Part shown: piece after piece, positions 15,046 through 22,838 of the stretch
Layout of the letters: every line of letters begins with the position of its first letter
Numbering within the stretch: position 1 is the first letter of the stretch
NCBI GenBank assembly: GCA_016235895.1
Contig: JACRIB010000007.1
Span: 1 to 35,491 of the forward strand
Direction: 5' to 3'
Origin: Candidatus Peregrinibacteria bacterium
Lineage (GTDB): Bacteria > Patescibacteriota > Gracilibacteria > UBA1369 > LOWO2-01-FULL-3
DNA: 35,491 bases
The notes under the pieces: generated by a model
The model's input: the letters and a program-made list of their open reading frames with translations, nothing else
Told to the model about the DNA's origin: nothing
Database searches by the model: none
Position numbers and translations under genes: made by a program

Positions 15046-17080
15046 AAGTTTAGCAAATATCCTTCGTACCACAAAAAAACACCTTTCTTTACTCGAAACT
15101 CTCGGTGTAAAAAATGTGAAAGATTTTTTGATGTATTTTCCTCGCAGCTACACCGATGCCAGTGAATTCACACAAATAATTGACGTCCGCACAGATCAAA
15201 TCAACGTCATCAAAGGAAAACTCAGCAATCTTTTCAACATGAGAACCAAAACCGGAGTAAAAATTACTCGCGGCCTTTTCACGGATGAATCTGGCTCCAT
15301 CCAAGTGGTTTGGTTCAATCAGCCCCATCTTATAAAAATGCTCCCTCGCAACAAAGATATCATTCTCAGCGGCAAGGCCAAACTTTCGATGGGCAAAATT
15401 AGTCTGCAAAGCCCCGGTTACGAAATCATCAAACAGTATGAAGAACAAATTCATACTGGCCGCATTGTCCCAGTCTATCACGAAACCGAAGGCCTAAATT
15501 CCAAATGGATGCGCGAAAAACTCAAACCTCTTGTCGATGAATGGATAGTTTTGTTTGACGAATACATGCCCGAAGAAATTTTAAAAGAACATAATCTCTT
15601 GGATTACAAAACAGCCATTAAAAATATTCATTTCCCTGAAAGTGACGAAATTTTGGATAAAGCTCAAGAAAGATTGGCCTTTGACGAGCTTTTTTTACTG
15701 CAACTCAAAGTCTTACAAAAAAAGTGGCTATGGCGTAGCGCAGCGGAGCCATTTTCTAAAAAAATAGAAACGAAAAGCGAAATCTTAAAAGATTGCATCA
15801 AATCGATAGGATTCGAACTCACCAACGCCCAAAAAAAAGTTATTAAAGAAATTCTTGAAGATCTCAAACAACCATTCCCAATGTCTCGTCTCATTCAAGG
15901 AGACGTTGGCTCGGGCAAAACCATTGTCGCAGCCATCGCCGCTCTAAATGTGGTAAAAAATGGCTTCCAGGTTGCCATTATGGCCCCCACGGAAATTCTC
16001 GCAAAACAACATTACCAAACTTTCATAAAAGTACTAAACCGCTTCGGCTTAAATATCCAATTCATCGCCGGTAGCACCACCAAAAGCCAAAAAGACGATA
16101 TCGTGATGCAAATGAAAACCGGCACCGTAGACATAATCATCGGCACGCATTCACTAATTCAGGAAGGCATTGGTTTCAAAAACCTCGGTCTGGCCATTAT
16201 CGACGAACAACACCGCTTCGGCGTCAAACAAAGAGAAATCCTCAAAAGTTATGGCTCGCCACATTTGTTAAACATGACAGCCACGCCAATACCACGCACC
16301 CTCGCTATCACAATTTACGGCGATCAGGATCTTTCCATCATCGACGAAATGCCTAAAGGACGCCAGGAAATCCTCACAAAAGTGGTACCGGAAACCAAAC
16401 GCATCGAGGCCTATCGCTGGGTTGAAGATCAGGTAAACAAAGGCCGCCAAGCTTTCATTATTTGTCCATTAATCGACGAATCCGATGTTCTTCAGGTGAA
16501 ATCCGTACTCAATGAATTCGCTTTTCTCAGCGAACACATTTTCCCAAAATTAAAACTCGGACTACTTCACGGCAAACTAAAACAGGAAGAGAAAGACAAA
16601 ATAATGAGTGATTTCAAAGAAAACAAAATAAACCTTCTGGTATCCACATCCGTGATTGAAGTAGGCATCGACGTCCCAAATGCCACCATCATGCTGATAG
16701 AAGGCTCAGAACGCTTCGGCTTATCGCAATTACATCAGTTTAGAGGCCGCGTCGGAAGAGGGGAGCACAAGTCTTATTGTTTCCTTTTCACCGGCACGCT
16801 TTCAGAAGAAGGCAACAAACGCATGAAAGCCATGGAAACCTATTCCAGCGGTTTCAAATTATCGGAAATCGATTTGGAATTGCGCGGACCCGGCGAAGTT
16901 TATGGTGTTCGCCAAAGCGGTATCCCCGATTTAAAAATGGCCAGCTTGACAGATTCTAAAACAATTGAAAAAGCTCGCGTCAGTGCACAAAAAATAATTG
17001 AAAAAGATCCATTACTAAAAACCTACGAAAAACTGGCCGAAAAAATCGCCGAATTGCAAGAAATTCACGTTCAGGATTAG
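15035..17080 (+). CDS. recG: ATP-dependent DNA helicase RecG
   Basis: RecG is a branch-migrating helicase that remodels stalled forks and Holliday junctions. A helix-hairpin-helix-like start and wedge OB domain come first (VIKGKLSNLFNMRTKTG, residues about 50-140). The helicase core follows: Walker A GDVGSGKT (about 289-296), DEQH box IIDEQHRFG (about 388-396), TATPIPRT, STSVIEVGIDVPNA and QLHQFRGRVGRGEHKSYC, then the RecG C-terminal region (GEVYGVRQSGIPDL). The length of 681 residues is normal. It starts inside tyrS and is probably translated from the same message. A GC-rich stretch at 15726-15750 encodes LWRSAAEP between wedge and helicase and looks foreign to its AT-rich surroundings. Confidence 0.97.
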   Translation: MLNKSLANILRTTKKHLSLLETLGVKNVKDFLMYFPRSYTDASEFTQIIDVRTDQINVIKGKLSNLFNMRTKTGVKITRGLFTDESGSIQVVWFNQPHLIKMLPRNKDIILSGKAKLSMGKISLQSPGYEIIKQYEEQIHTGRIVPVYHETEGLNSKWMREKLKPLVDEWIVLFDEYMPEEILKEHNLLDYKTAIKNIHFPESDEILDKAQERLAFDELFLLQLKVLQKKWLWRSAAEPFSKKIETKSEILKDCIKSIGFELTNAQKKVIKEILEDLKQPFPMSRLIQGDVGSGKTIVAAIAALNVVKNGFQVAIMAPTEILAKQHYQTFIKVLNRFGLNIQFIAGSTTKSQKDDIVMQMKTGTVDIIIGTHSLIQEGIGFKNLGLAIIDEQHRFGVKQREILKSYGSPHLLNMTATPIPRTLAITIYGDQDLSIIDEMPKGRQEILTKVVPETKRIEAYRWVEDQVNKGRQAFIICPLIDESDVLQVKSVLNEFAFLSEHIFPKLKLGLLHGKLKQEEKDKIMSDFKENKINLLVSTSVIEVGIDVPNATIMLIEGSERFGLSQLHQFRGRVGRGEHKSYCFLFTGTLSEEGNKRMKAMETYSSGFKLSEIDLELRGPGEVYGVRQSGIPDLKMASLTDSKTIEKARVSAQKIIEKDPLLKTYEKLAEKIAELQEIHVQD

Positions 17081-17327
17081 CCAGGAAAAAGCTCAGCAGA
17101 AGCCACAAAAATCATTAAACAATATTCTAGAAATCAACCTAAACGACCTAAACATCGTCTCAAAAATTTAAACGCATTTAAACGCAAATAAATAGGGTTG
17201 TCTCTAGCCGAATAACTGATCAAAGATACAACATTGACTAAGTCAAGATATAAAGTTGAAAATTCCACCAACAAGAATTGCAGACAGATTTCGACCCATG
17301 ATATAAGTTAGGTAAACAAAAATTAAA
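17081..17327. other. Gene-poor region with small repeats
   Basis: I see no gene here. It holds a tandem duplication of TTTAAACGCA (17167-17176 and 17177-17186), related AAACG-containing words just before it (17135-17155), and a 13-base palindrome TTGACTAAGTCAA (17234-17246) that looks like an operator. It leads into the xer promoter and the dif-like site. Confidence 0.5.
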
Positions 17328-17356
17328 TTGACCCTGAAAAGATTATGGACTAAAGT
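17328..17356 (+). promoter_or_regulatory. Promoter of the xer-like gene
   Basis: TTGACC (17328-17333), a 17-base spacer and TAAAGT (17351-17356). A second TAAAAT (17363-17368) abuts the dif-like palindrome. Transcription from either would run through the palindrome, so recombinase binding there could repress its own gene. Confidence 0.5.
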
Positions 17357-17367
17357 ACAGATAAAAT

Positions 17368-17395
17368 AGTTCGCATAAGTTGAATTATGCGAACC
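17368..17395. other. dif: dif-like Xer recombination site
   Basis: Inverted arms GTTCGCATAA (17369-17378) and TTATGCGAAC (17385-17394) flank a 6-base centre GTTGAA. The geometry of 11-base arms around 6 bases is that of dif. The left arm matches the E. coli XerC arm (GGTGCGCATAA) at 9 of 11 positions; the right arm shares TTATG and two A residues with the XerD arm TTATGTTAAAT. It sits 20 bases before the start of a Xer-type recombinase. A transcriptional terminator or operator are alternatives, but no T-run follows. Confidence 0.6.
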
Positions 17396-17414
17396 TTTAC
17401 TTCCTGATCCCAAT

Positions 17415-18368
17415 ATGAATAAAAGCAAAACAGCCCTTACTCAACACATAACCAATTTTCTTGATTGGATAGACATCGAACAAGGACTATCCTCTAAAAC
17501 ACAGGAAAATTACGGCCGTTTTTTGAAAAAATTTTCCAATTGGCTAAGTAAAGCAAAATTAGACCATATAAAACCGCACGAACTCTCCCCTCAAATAGTA
17601 TGGCAATATAGAGTATATCTGTCACGACAAGGCCATGGGCCAAAAAACAAACCGCTCAAGAAAAGTACACAAAATTATTACCTCATTGCCCTGCGTAACT
17701 TAATGACGTTTTTTGCAGAAAGAGACATACTAGCCTTGCCTGTCGGAAAAATTAAACTAGCGCGCAACAAAGATGACAGAGAAGTACGATTTCTTAATAC
17801 TAAACAACTGGAGAAACTACTTTCCATGCCAGATATAAGCACAAACCAAGGACTACGAGACAGAACAATACTAGAAGTATTCTTTTCAACGGGAATGCGA
17901 ATATCGGAACTATCAAAATTAGACATAGAACAAATAAAATCAGAAAAAAATAGTGCAGATATAGAGTTAAGCATCTCGGGAAAAGGTGGACGAACACGGA
18001 CTGTTTACATTTCAGCGAGAGCAATGGTGTGGGTTAAAAAATATCTAGAAACAAGGATGAACGACAAAAAAAAAGCTCTATTCATAAATTATAGAGCCAA
18101 AAATGAGTCGCCGGATCGTCTAAGCATGCGACATATGCAAAACATGATAAAAAAATACGCTCTCCGTGCAGGCTTACCTCTTAACACAACACCACATGTC
18201 TTACGACATAGTTTTGCCACAGATCTCTTAGCAAAAGGAGTAGATTTAAAAATATTGCAAGAGTTTTTAGGCCACAAGGATATTTCTGCAACTCAAATAT
18301 ATGCACATGTGACAAATAAGCAACTAAGAGATATACATAGAAAATTCCACGGATTAACTGATAAATAA
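17415..18368 (+). CDS. Xer-type tyrosine recombinase
   Basis: A 317-residue tyrosine recombinase of the XerC/XerD type, which resolves chromosome dimers at dif. The SAM-like core-binding domain is at about 10-115 (FLDWIDIEQGLSSKTQENYGRFLKKF), the catalytic domain at about 120-310. Catalytic residues visible are Arg in FSTGMRISELS (about 162), Lys in SGKGGRTRTV (about 190), His and Arg in HVLRHSFATDLL (about 261 and 264), His in LGHKDISATQ (about 286) and Tyr in QIYAHVT (about 295). With a near-symmetric dif-like site next to it and no second recombinase in the window, it may act alone, as XerS and XerH do. A mobile-element integrase is less likely because no cargo or attachment repeat is visible. 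Confidence 0.88.
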   Translation: MNKSKTALTQHITNFLDWIDIEQGLSSKTQENYGRFLKKFSNWLSKAKLDHIKPHELSPQIVWQYRVYLSRQGHGPKNKPLKKSTQNYYLIALRNLMTFFAERDILALPVGKIKLARNKDDREVRFLNTKQLEKLLSMPDISTNQGLRDRTILEVFFSTGMRISELSKLDIEQIKSEKNSADIELSISGKGGRTRTVYISARAMVWVKKYLETRMNDKKKALFINYRAKNESPDRLSMRHMQNMIKKYALRAGLPLNTTPHVLRHSFATDLLAKGVDLKILQEFLGHKDISATQIYAHVTNKQLRDIHRKFHGLTDK

Positions 18369-18386
18369 TTTTTTTAGTCAACAATT

Positions 18387-18494
18387 ATGCCCAAAATTAA
18401 TACGAAAAACTGTCTACCGTGGGATCAGGTGGAAAAACAAATAGCTAAAGAAATGCTATTGAATTCCAGAGAATCAGCCACGAATAGTCGTTAA
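18387..18494 (+). CDS. Possible 35-residue protein
   Basis: A short frame between xer and elp3 reads MPKINTKNCLPWDQVEKQIA and ends with NSR. A TAGTCA word ends 6 bases before its ATG, which fits the local start pattern only weakly. I do not recognise it; it may be a remnant of a larger gene or chance. Confidence 0.2.
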   Translation: MPKINTKNCLPWDQVEKQIAKEMLLNSRESATNSR

Positions 18495-18504
18495 GTGCTA
18501 CCTT

Positions 18505-20217
18505 TTAGCACATATCTTTAACCATATATGTCCCCTCCAGCCTGTAACCCTTCTTTTTATAATATTCACGCGTTCCAATTCCGGCGATCACGGCCATTTT
18601 CACAAAACCAGCCTCGCGAGCCATCTTTTCAGCCTCATGCATCAATCGCGTCCCCCATCCCACATGTTGTTTTTCACCTTTTTCCTTATGACCGATGGCA
18701 ATTTGCTTGCCATAGACATGCACCTCGCGAATTAAAGCGGCACCTCTAAGCTCTGGAATAAAAGTCTTTTTTGGAAACCTTAAACGTAGCAAGGCCACAA
18801 GTTTATCCTGTTTCACATCCTCATATGAAATAAAGAATTCCTGGCCTCCACTAGCCAAATATTTACGTATCACCAATTCGATATTTTTTGGATCAACAAG
18901 CGTATTTTGAATTTCACGGGCGCGAATGTCGCGACAGGGTTTGCCCATTTTTTTCAATCTTTCTTCTAGAATTTGCCTGATATTCGAAGCTTTAAATCCA
19001 GCCTCAATATCCGTGGAAGGAATGTCACGAGCAATGCGATCAATGCGACACCACTCCGTCACATCCTGAATTTCCACCAACAAAACATCTTCCAAAGTCG
19101 CATCGTCATATGGCTTAAAAAAGCCTTTTCTATAGATTGAAGAAAGAATTGATTTCGGCACCACCACGCAAGGATAGATTTTCAAATAATCCGGTTGATA
19201 TTGATCATCGGCAAAAAGTTCACCAATCATTTTCTTATCAATTTCCACTGTAGAACCAGGCAAATTCGGCATCATGTGATAACTGATTTTGAAACCGGCA
19301 TCTTTGAGGAGAGCCGTAGCTTGCCTCACCGATGCGAGATCATGTCCACGCTTGGTAATTTCCTGCACGCGATCATCAGTTGTTTGCACCCCAATTTCCA
19401 CTTTTGTTACACCCAAATAGCGCAATCGTTTCACCTCAGACTGATCAATAAAATCCGGCCTGGTCTCCACGTTTATGCCAATACAACGCACTGCCGCCGT
19501 CTCATTTTCCTTCACAATTTGCGCCCAAGTTTGATTTTTTTTATTCAAAGGCTTTAAAATTACCGTGTTCACTTTATCTGAGCCATAAGCACTATCCACA
19601 ACTTTTTCCTTTATAATTTTAGCCATTTTATCGGTCTTTCCATGCTCGGTTTGCAAATAAAATTCATTCATTGCCTGCAGGCACTTTTTCAAAAACCAAA
19701 TCTGGTAAGGTTTGGTATACGAACTCCAAGTCCCGCCAAGCACACGCAACTCCACCTTGGAAATTTCATGCCCGGTAATACTCAAAGCCTTGAGACGCAC
19801 AAAAACCTGTGTGTAGGGATTAAAGCGCTGCCTGAAAGCACGTTGGGCAGCTGGCTGACTCGGTAAATAACTCTTTGGCATGCGCACATCAGTCGGACAA
19901 TAAATGCACTTTCCGGGACAGGGAAAGGGCTTCATCAACACAGTAACCGGCGCCACACCGCTCATCGTGCGCACACTGCGCTTCTGAATCAGTTTGAGCA
20001 AATCACTATTTGGCTTGATCCTGGCCTCTTTCACCAGATCATTATAAGCTTTTACAAAATACAAATTATGAAAAATTTTGCCTTTGTTTTCTTTCGTCAC
20101 GGCATTACGAAACCTCTCAAAATCATGACGATCTTTGAAATGTTTTTTAGATGCCTGCTCAATGATAGCGCGGGCCAACTGCTGATTTTCCTGTAAATCC
20201 AGTTTTGCGAAATTCAT
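18505..20217 (-). CDS. elp3: Elp3-family tRNA wobble-uridine acetyl/carboxymethyl transferase
   Basis: Elp3 uses radical SAM chemistry and acetyl-CoA to form 5-carboxymethyluridine at tRNA position 34. The 570-residue protein has the N-terminal tRNA-binding part, the Elp3 cluster motif CPGKCIYCPTD (Cys100, Cys104, Cys107), LRVLGGTWSSY, GINVETRPDF, VEIGVQTTDD and a C-terminal GNAT domain (about 490-570; VGWGTRLMHEAEKMAREAGF, GIGTREYYKKKGYRLEGTYM). Stand-alone Elp3 is typical of archaea and occurs in scattered bacteria; in eukaryotes it is part of Elongator. A promoter TTGATT (20250-20255), 17 bases, TAAAAT (20227-20232) lies inside the end of the LysM gene. The neighbouring Trm9-like gene suggests a joint pathway. 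Confidence 0.95.
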   Translation of the reverse strand: MNFAKLDLQENQQLARAIIEQASKKHFKDRHDFERFRNAVTKENKGKIFHNLYFVKAYNDLVKEARIKPNSDLLKLIQKRSVRTMSGVAPVTVLMKPFPCPGKCIYCPTDVRMPKSYLPSQPAAQRAFRQRFNPYTQVFVRLKALSITGHEISKVELRVLGGTWSSYTKPYQIWFLKKCLQAMNEFYLQTEHGKTDKMAKIIKEKVVDSAYGSDKVNTVILKPLNKKNQTWAQIVKENETAAVRCIGINVETRPDFIDQSEVKRLRYLGVTKVEIGVQTTDDRVQEITKRGHDLASVRQATALLKDAGFKISYHMMPNLPGSTVEIDKKMIGELFADDQYQPDYLKIYPCVVVPKSILSSIYRKGFFKPYDDATLEDVLLVEIQDVTEWCRIDRIARDIPSTDIEAGFKASNIRQILEERLKKMGKPCRDIRAREIQNTLVDPKNIELVIRKYLASGGQEFFISYEDVKQDKLVALLRLRFPKKTFIPELRGAALIREVHVYGKQIAIGHKEKGEKQHVGWGTRLMHEAEKMAREAGFVKMAVIAGIGTREYYKKKGYRLEGTYMVKDMC

Positions 20218-20226
20218 AGCAGACGG

Positions 20227-20255
20227 ATTTTAGCTCAAATCTAAGCCTTAATCAA
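20227..20255 (-). promoter_or_regulatory. Promoter of elp3
   Basis: Minus-strand TTGATT (20250-20255), 17 bases, TAAAAT (20227-20232), then 9 bases to the ATG at 20217. The -35 box overlaps the last codons of the upstream LysM gene. Confidence 0.5.
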
Positions 20256-21110
20256 TTTCAAAGCCTGCTCGTAATATTTTTTTAATCGCAATGGATAATG
20301 AGGATTACTCTTAGGCCAATTTCTGCCATTGTAAAAGGTCGCGAAGTTTTCATAATTTCCCGCAAGCGGTAATCGACCAGCCAGCTTGCCTTTAGATTTC
20401 TCAATTAAAAAAGCCAAAAAAAGCTTAGCGGCATTTTTAGGATATTCGGTCTGCCCGAGAGACATATTTAAATTTTTGCGCGCTTTCAAACCGGCACCTT
20501 CCATCAAAACATGAAAAACGGAATAAGAAAAAACATGATGGCTCTTTTCGTATCTAAAAGTGGCAAATTGCGCTATATCTCCACCACACTCAACTTTAGC
20601 CAGTGCCAACATCATTGCCAATACTTCCCTTTCCGATATTTTAAGCAAAAGATCCTTAACAGCAGGACCATAAATCTTATTTTGCTTCATTTCCAAAAGG
20701 GCTGCTCTGCAATTTTCAACAAACGTTGACTCATCCAAGTTCTTCATTGGGGACTCCTTGGGTGGCAAAGGAATAAACTTACCGAGCTGCAAAACTTTTG
20801 GTGGAATGTTAAATGATCTCAATCCAACAGCAGGCAAAGTTCTTAAATAAGCAAATTCAGGAATTTTAGACAACTTTTGTTTAATTCCGGACAAGGTATC
20901 ACCTTCAATAACCTTATAAAAAATAAGCGCGGCATCCCGACGAACAGTGACTCCAGGAGCTAAAGTTTCAGAGGAACCAGAGGCATCTTTAGCAACATTA
21001 TTTCCTACTGCTACTCTAGATTTTACGGCATTTACAAAAATTTCCCCATTTCCAGGTAAACTCTTTGGTCTAGTCACGATTTTCGGCCTATCCGGTAATT
21101 CGTTAGACAT
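20241..21110 (-). CDS. LysM-domain protein with lysozyme-like C-terminus
   Basis: A 289-residue protein. Residues about 64-114 resemble a LysM peptidoglycan-binding module (YKVIEGDTLSGIKQKLSK and a closing hydrophobic LGKFIPLP). The C-terminal 150 residues look like a small glycan-cleaving fold: LALAKVECGGDIAQFATFR offers a candidate catalytic Glu, and the end reads YENFATFYNGRNWPKSNPHY. The enzymatic assignment is tentative. No signal peptide or membrane anchor is visible; the first 60 residues are polar and low in structure. A weak promoter TTGCGA (21164-21169), 17 bases, TAGAAT (21141-21146) would give a 24-base leader. Confidence 0.6.
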   Translation of the reverse strand: MSNELPDRPKIVTRPKSLPGNGEIFVNAVKSRVAVGNNVAKDASGSSETLAPGVTVRRDAALIFYKVIEGDTLSGIKQKLSKIPEFAYLRTLPAVGLRSFNIPPKVLQLGKFIPLPPKESPMKNLDESTFVENCRAALLEMKQNKIYGPAVKDLLLKISEREVLAMMLALAKVECGGDIAQFATFRYEKSHHVFSYSVFHVLMEGAGLKARKNLNMSLGQTEYPKNAAKLFLAFLIEKSKGKLAGRLPLAGNYENFATFYNGRNWPKSNPHYPLRLKKYYEQALKLIKA

Positions 21111-21137
21111 TTAGTTTCTTTTTTATCAATTTATCTC

Positions 21138-21143
21138 TATATT
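21138..21143 (+). promoter_or_regulatory. -10 box of the Trm9-like gene
   Basis: TATATT ends 7 bases before the ATG at 21151, matching the leaderless spacing. No clear -35 box is seen. Confidence 0.4.
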
Positions 21144-21150
21144 CTAGCAT

Positions 21151-21837
21151 ATGAAAGACAAAATCGCAAAAGAGCTACTGGCAAAAGTGGTCAATGATTA
21201 TAACGAAATTGCCGAAGAATTCGACAGCACCAGAAATCATAGCTGGAAAGAATTCAAAATTTTTCTGAAATACATAAAGAATGGGCAAAAAATAGCTGAT
21301 TTAGGGTGCGGGAATGGCAGATTTTATGATTTTCTGAAAGAAAATTGTAAAATCAATTATACGGGCATAGACAACAGCACTAAGCTTCTCAATTTAGCCA
21401 AAAGCAAATTCAAGAACGATTCCGATTGCCAATTCCTCGAAGGAGATCTATTAAAAACCGGCTTAGAAACCAATTCCCAAGACCTGGTCACCGCCATCGC
21501 CTCTTTCCATCATCTCCCCGGCAAAGAAACCCGCAAAAAATCTCTACAGGAAATACACAGAATTCTCAAAGAAAATGGCATTTTGATAATCAGCGTCTGG
21601 AATTTATTCCAAGAAAAATATAAGAAATACATTTGGAAAGCCAGATTAAAACATATAGTATCGCTAGGAAAATATGATTGGCGCGATACTATGATTCCTT
21701 GGGGAAAAAGTGGTGTGAAGAGATATTACTACGCCTTCAAAGTTAAGGAATTGCAGCAACTATTGGGAAATAATGGTTTCAAAGTTTTAGGGGCAATTAC
21801 TGATAACAATTTCGTCTTCATATGTCAGAAAAAGTAA
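21151..21837 (+). CDS. SAM-dependent methyltransferase, Trm9/ALKBH8-like
   Basis: A 228-residue class I methyltransferase with SAM motif I IADLGCGNGRF (about 48-58), an acidic strand end GIDNS and a motif IV region AIASFHHL. Several features recall Trm9 and the methyltransferase domain of ALKBH8: the N-terminal YNEIAEEFDSTRNHSWKEFK, the HH followed by a charged helix, the tryptophan in LIISVWNLFQ, and the end RYYYAFKVKELQQLL with DNNFVFICQ. Trm9-type enzymes methylate 5-carboxymethyluridine made by Elp3 at the tRNA wobble position. Elp3 being encoded one gene away supports this reading, but from memory alone the subfamily call is moderate. It overlaps the next gene by 16 bases. Confidence 0.8.
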   Translation: MKDKIAKELLAKVVNDYNEIAEEFDSTRNHSWKEFKIFLKYIKNGQKIADLGCGNGRFYDFLKENCKINYTGIDNSTKLLNLAKSKFKNDSDCQFLEGDLLKTGLETNSQDLVTAIASFHHLPGKETRKKSLQEIHRILKENGILIISVWNLFQEKYKKYIWKARLKHIVSLGKYDWRDTMIPWGKSGVKRYYYAFKVKELQQLLGNNGFKVLGAITDNNFVFICQKK

Positions 21838-22646
21838 GAATTCTAAAAGTCAGATTCGATAAAATCACCATGACAGAAGCCATAAAAAAGGCTTTGGAAT
21901 TTGCCAAGGACACAAAACATCATTACATCTGCACACCCAATCCCGAAATTCTGCTTGCCGCCGAAGAAAATCCAAAATACGAAGAAGTGCTCAATAAATC
22001 AGATCTAAACATCGCCGATGGCATCGGCATTCTCTGGGCCAGCAAGTTCAAAAAAATCACCGAACAAAATCAAGGAAGACTCAAAATCTTTGGCAAATGG
22101 CTGACTTCCCTATCCGCTATTCTTTTTTACCCAAAATATATTCGCACTGAAATTACTGAGCGTGTAACCGGCGCCGATCTCATGCAAAATATTTGTAAAG
22201 CGGCAGCCAACGAAGGACTAAAAATTTTCCTACTTGGAGCTGGAGAAGGAATAGCAGAAAAAGTAAAAACTATCTTGGAAACTAAATACCCTGGCATAAA
22301 AATCGTCGGCACCCACGCAGGCTCACCACGACCATCAATGGAAGCCGAGATCACTAAAAAGACAAACGAAACCGACGCCCAAATACTTTTCGTCGCCTAC
22401 GGCGCCCCCGCGCAAGAATTATGGATCGCCCGAAACCTAAAAAAACTCACTACAGTCAGACTGGCCATCGGCATCGGTGGCGCTTTCGACTACCTCGCCG
22501 GCGTCCGCAAGCGCGCCCCAAAATGGCTCCAAAAAATCGGCGCCGAATGGCTCCACCGTCTCATTCAACAACCTTCCAGAATTAAGAGGATTTTCAATGC
22601 AACGGTGAAGTTTCCGGTGAAAGTATTGAAAAAAAAGTTAAAATAA
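21822..22646 (+). CDS. WecG/TagA/CpsF family glycosyltransferase (GT26)
   Basis: A 274-residue GT26 glycosyltransferase, a family that adds N-acetylmannosamine-type sugars to undecaprenyl-linked intermediates in surface polysaccharide and teichoic acid synthesis. Family segments seen: HHYICTPNPEILLAAEENPKY, LNIADGIGILWASKF, ERVTGADLMQNIC, IFLLGAGEGIAEK, ILFVAYGAPAQELWIARN, IGIGGAFDYLAGVRKRAPKW and EWLHRLIQQPSRIKR. The C-terminus is basic, fitting membrane association. It is co-transcribed with the methyltransferase (16-base overlap). The actual acceptor and sugar are unknown; no other polysaccharide genes adjoin it, though an O-antigen-ligase-like gene lies at 29317. Confidence 0.92.
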   Translation: MSEKVRILKVRFDKITMTEAIKKALEFAKDTKHHYICTPNPEILLAAEENPKYEEVLNKSDLNIADGIGILWASKFKKITEQNQGRLKIFGKWLTSLSAILFYPKYIRTEITERVTGADLMQNICKAAANEGLKIFLLGAGEGIAEKVKTILETKYPGIKIVGTHAGSPRPSMEAEITKKTNETDAQILFVAYGAPAQELWIARNLKKLTTVRLAIGIGGAFDYLAGVRKRAPKWLQKIGAEWLHRLIQQPSRIKRIFNATVKFPVKVLKKKLK

Positions 22647-22673
22647 AATAGACTGCCCACACAAAACTTACAA

Positions 22674-22747
22674 GGGGCTGTAGTTTAGCGGTAAAACGGC
22701 GCTATGGCATAGCGTAGTTGGGAGTTCGACTCTCCCCAGCTCCACCA
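22674..22747 (+). tRNA. tRNA-Ala (anticodon GGC)
   Basis: Acceptor stem GGGGCTG with CAGCTCC, D-arm GTTTAGCGGTAAAAC, anticodon stem GCGCT/AGCGT with loop ATGGCAT (anticodon GGC), T-arm GGGAG/CTCCC with TTCGACT, and an encoded CCA. It is followed 12 bases later by tRNA-Pro. Confidence 0.96.
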
Positions 22748-22759
22748 AAGAAACACCAT

Positions 22760-22836
22760 CGGGGTGTAGCGCAGTTGGCCAGCGCGCAGCGTTCGGGACG
22801 CTGAGGTCGTGGGTTCAAGTCCCGCCATCCCGACCA
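22760..22836 (+). tRNA. tRNA-Pro (anticodon CGG)
   Basis: Acceptor stem CGGGGTG with CATCCCG, anticodon stem CAGCG/CGCTG with loop TTCGGGA (anticodon CGG), T-arm GTGGGTTCAAGTCCCGC, and an encoded CCA. It is convergent with the small membrane-protein gene that ends 2 bases away. Confidence 0.96.
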
Positions 22837-22838
22837 TC

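Noticed and set aside
17403-18429. 10-bp inverted repeat (CCTGATCCCA and TGGGATCAGG) flanking xer
   Set aside because: One such 10-bp match within 1 kb is expected by chance; no target duplication or further terminal similarity supports an insertion sequence.
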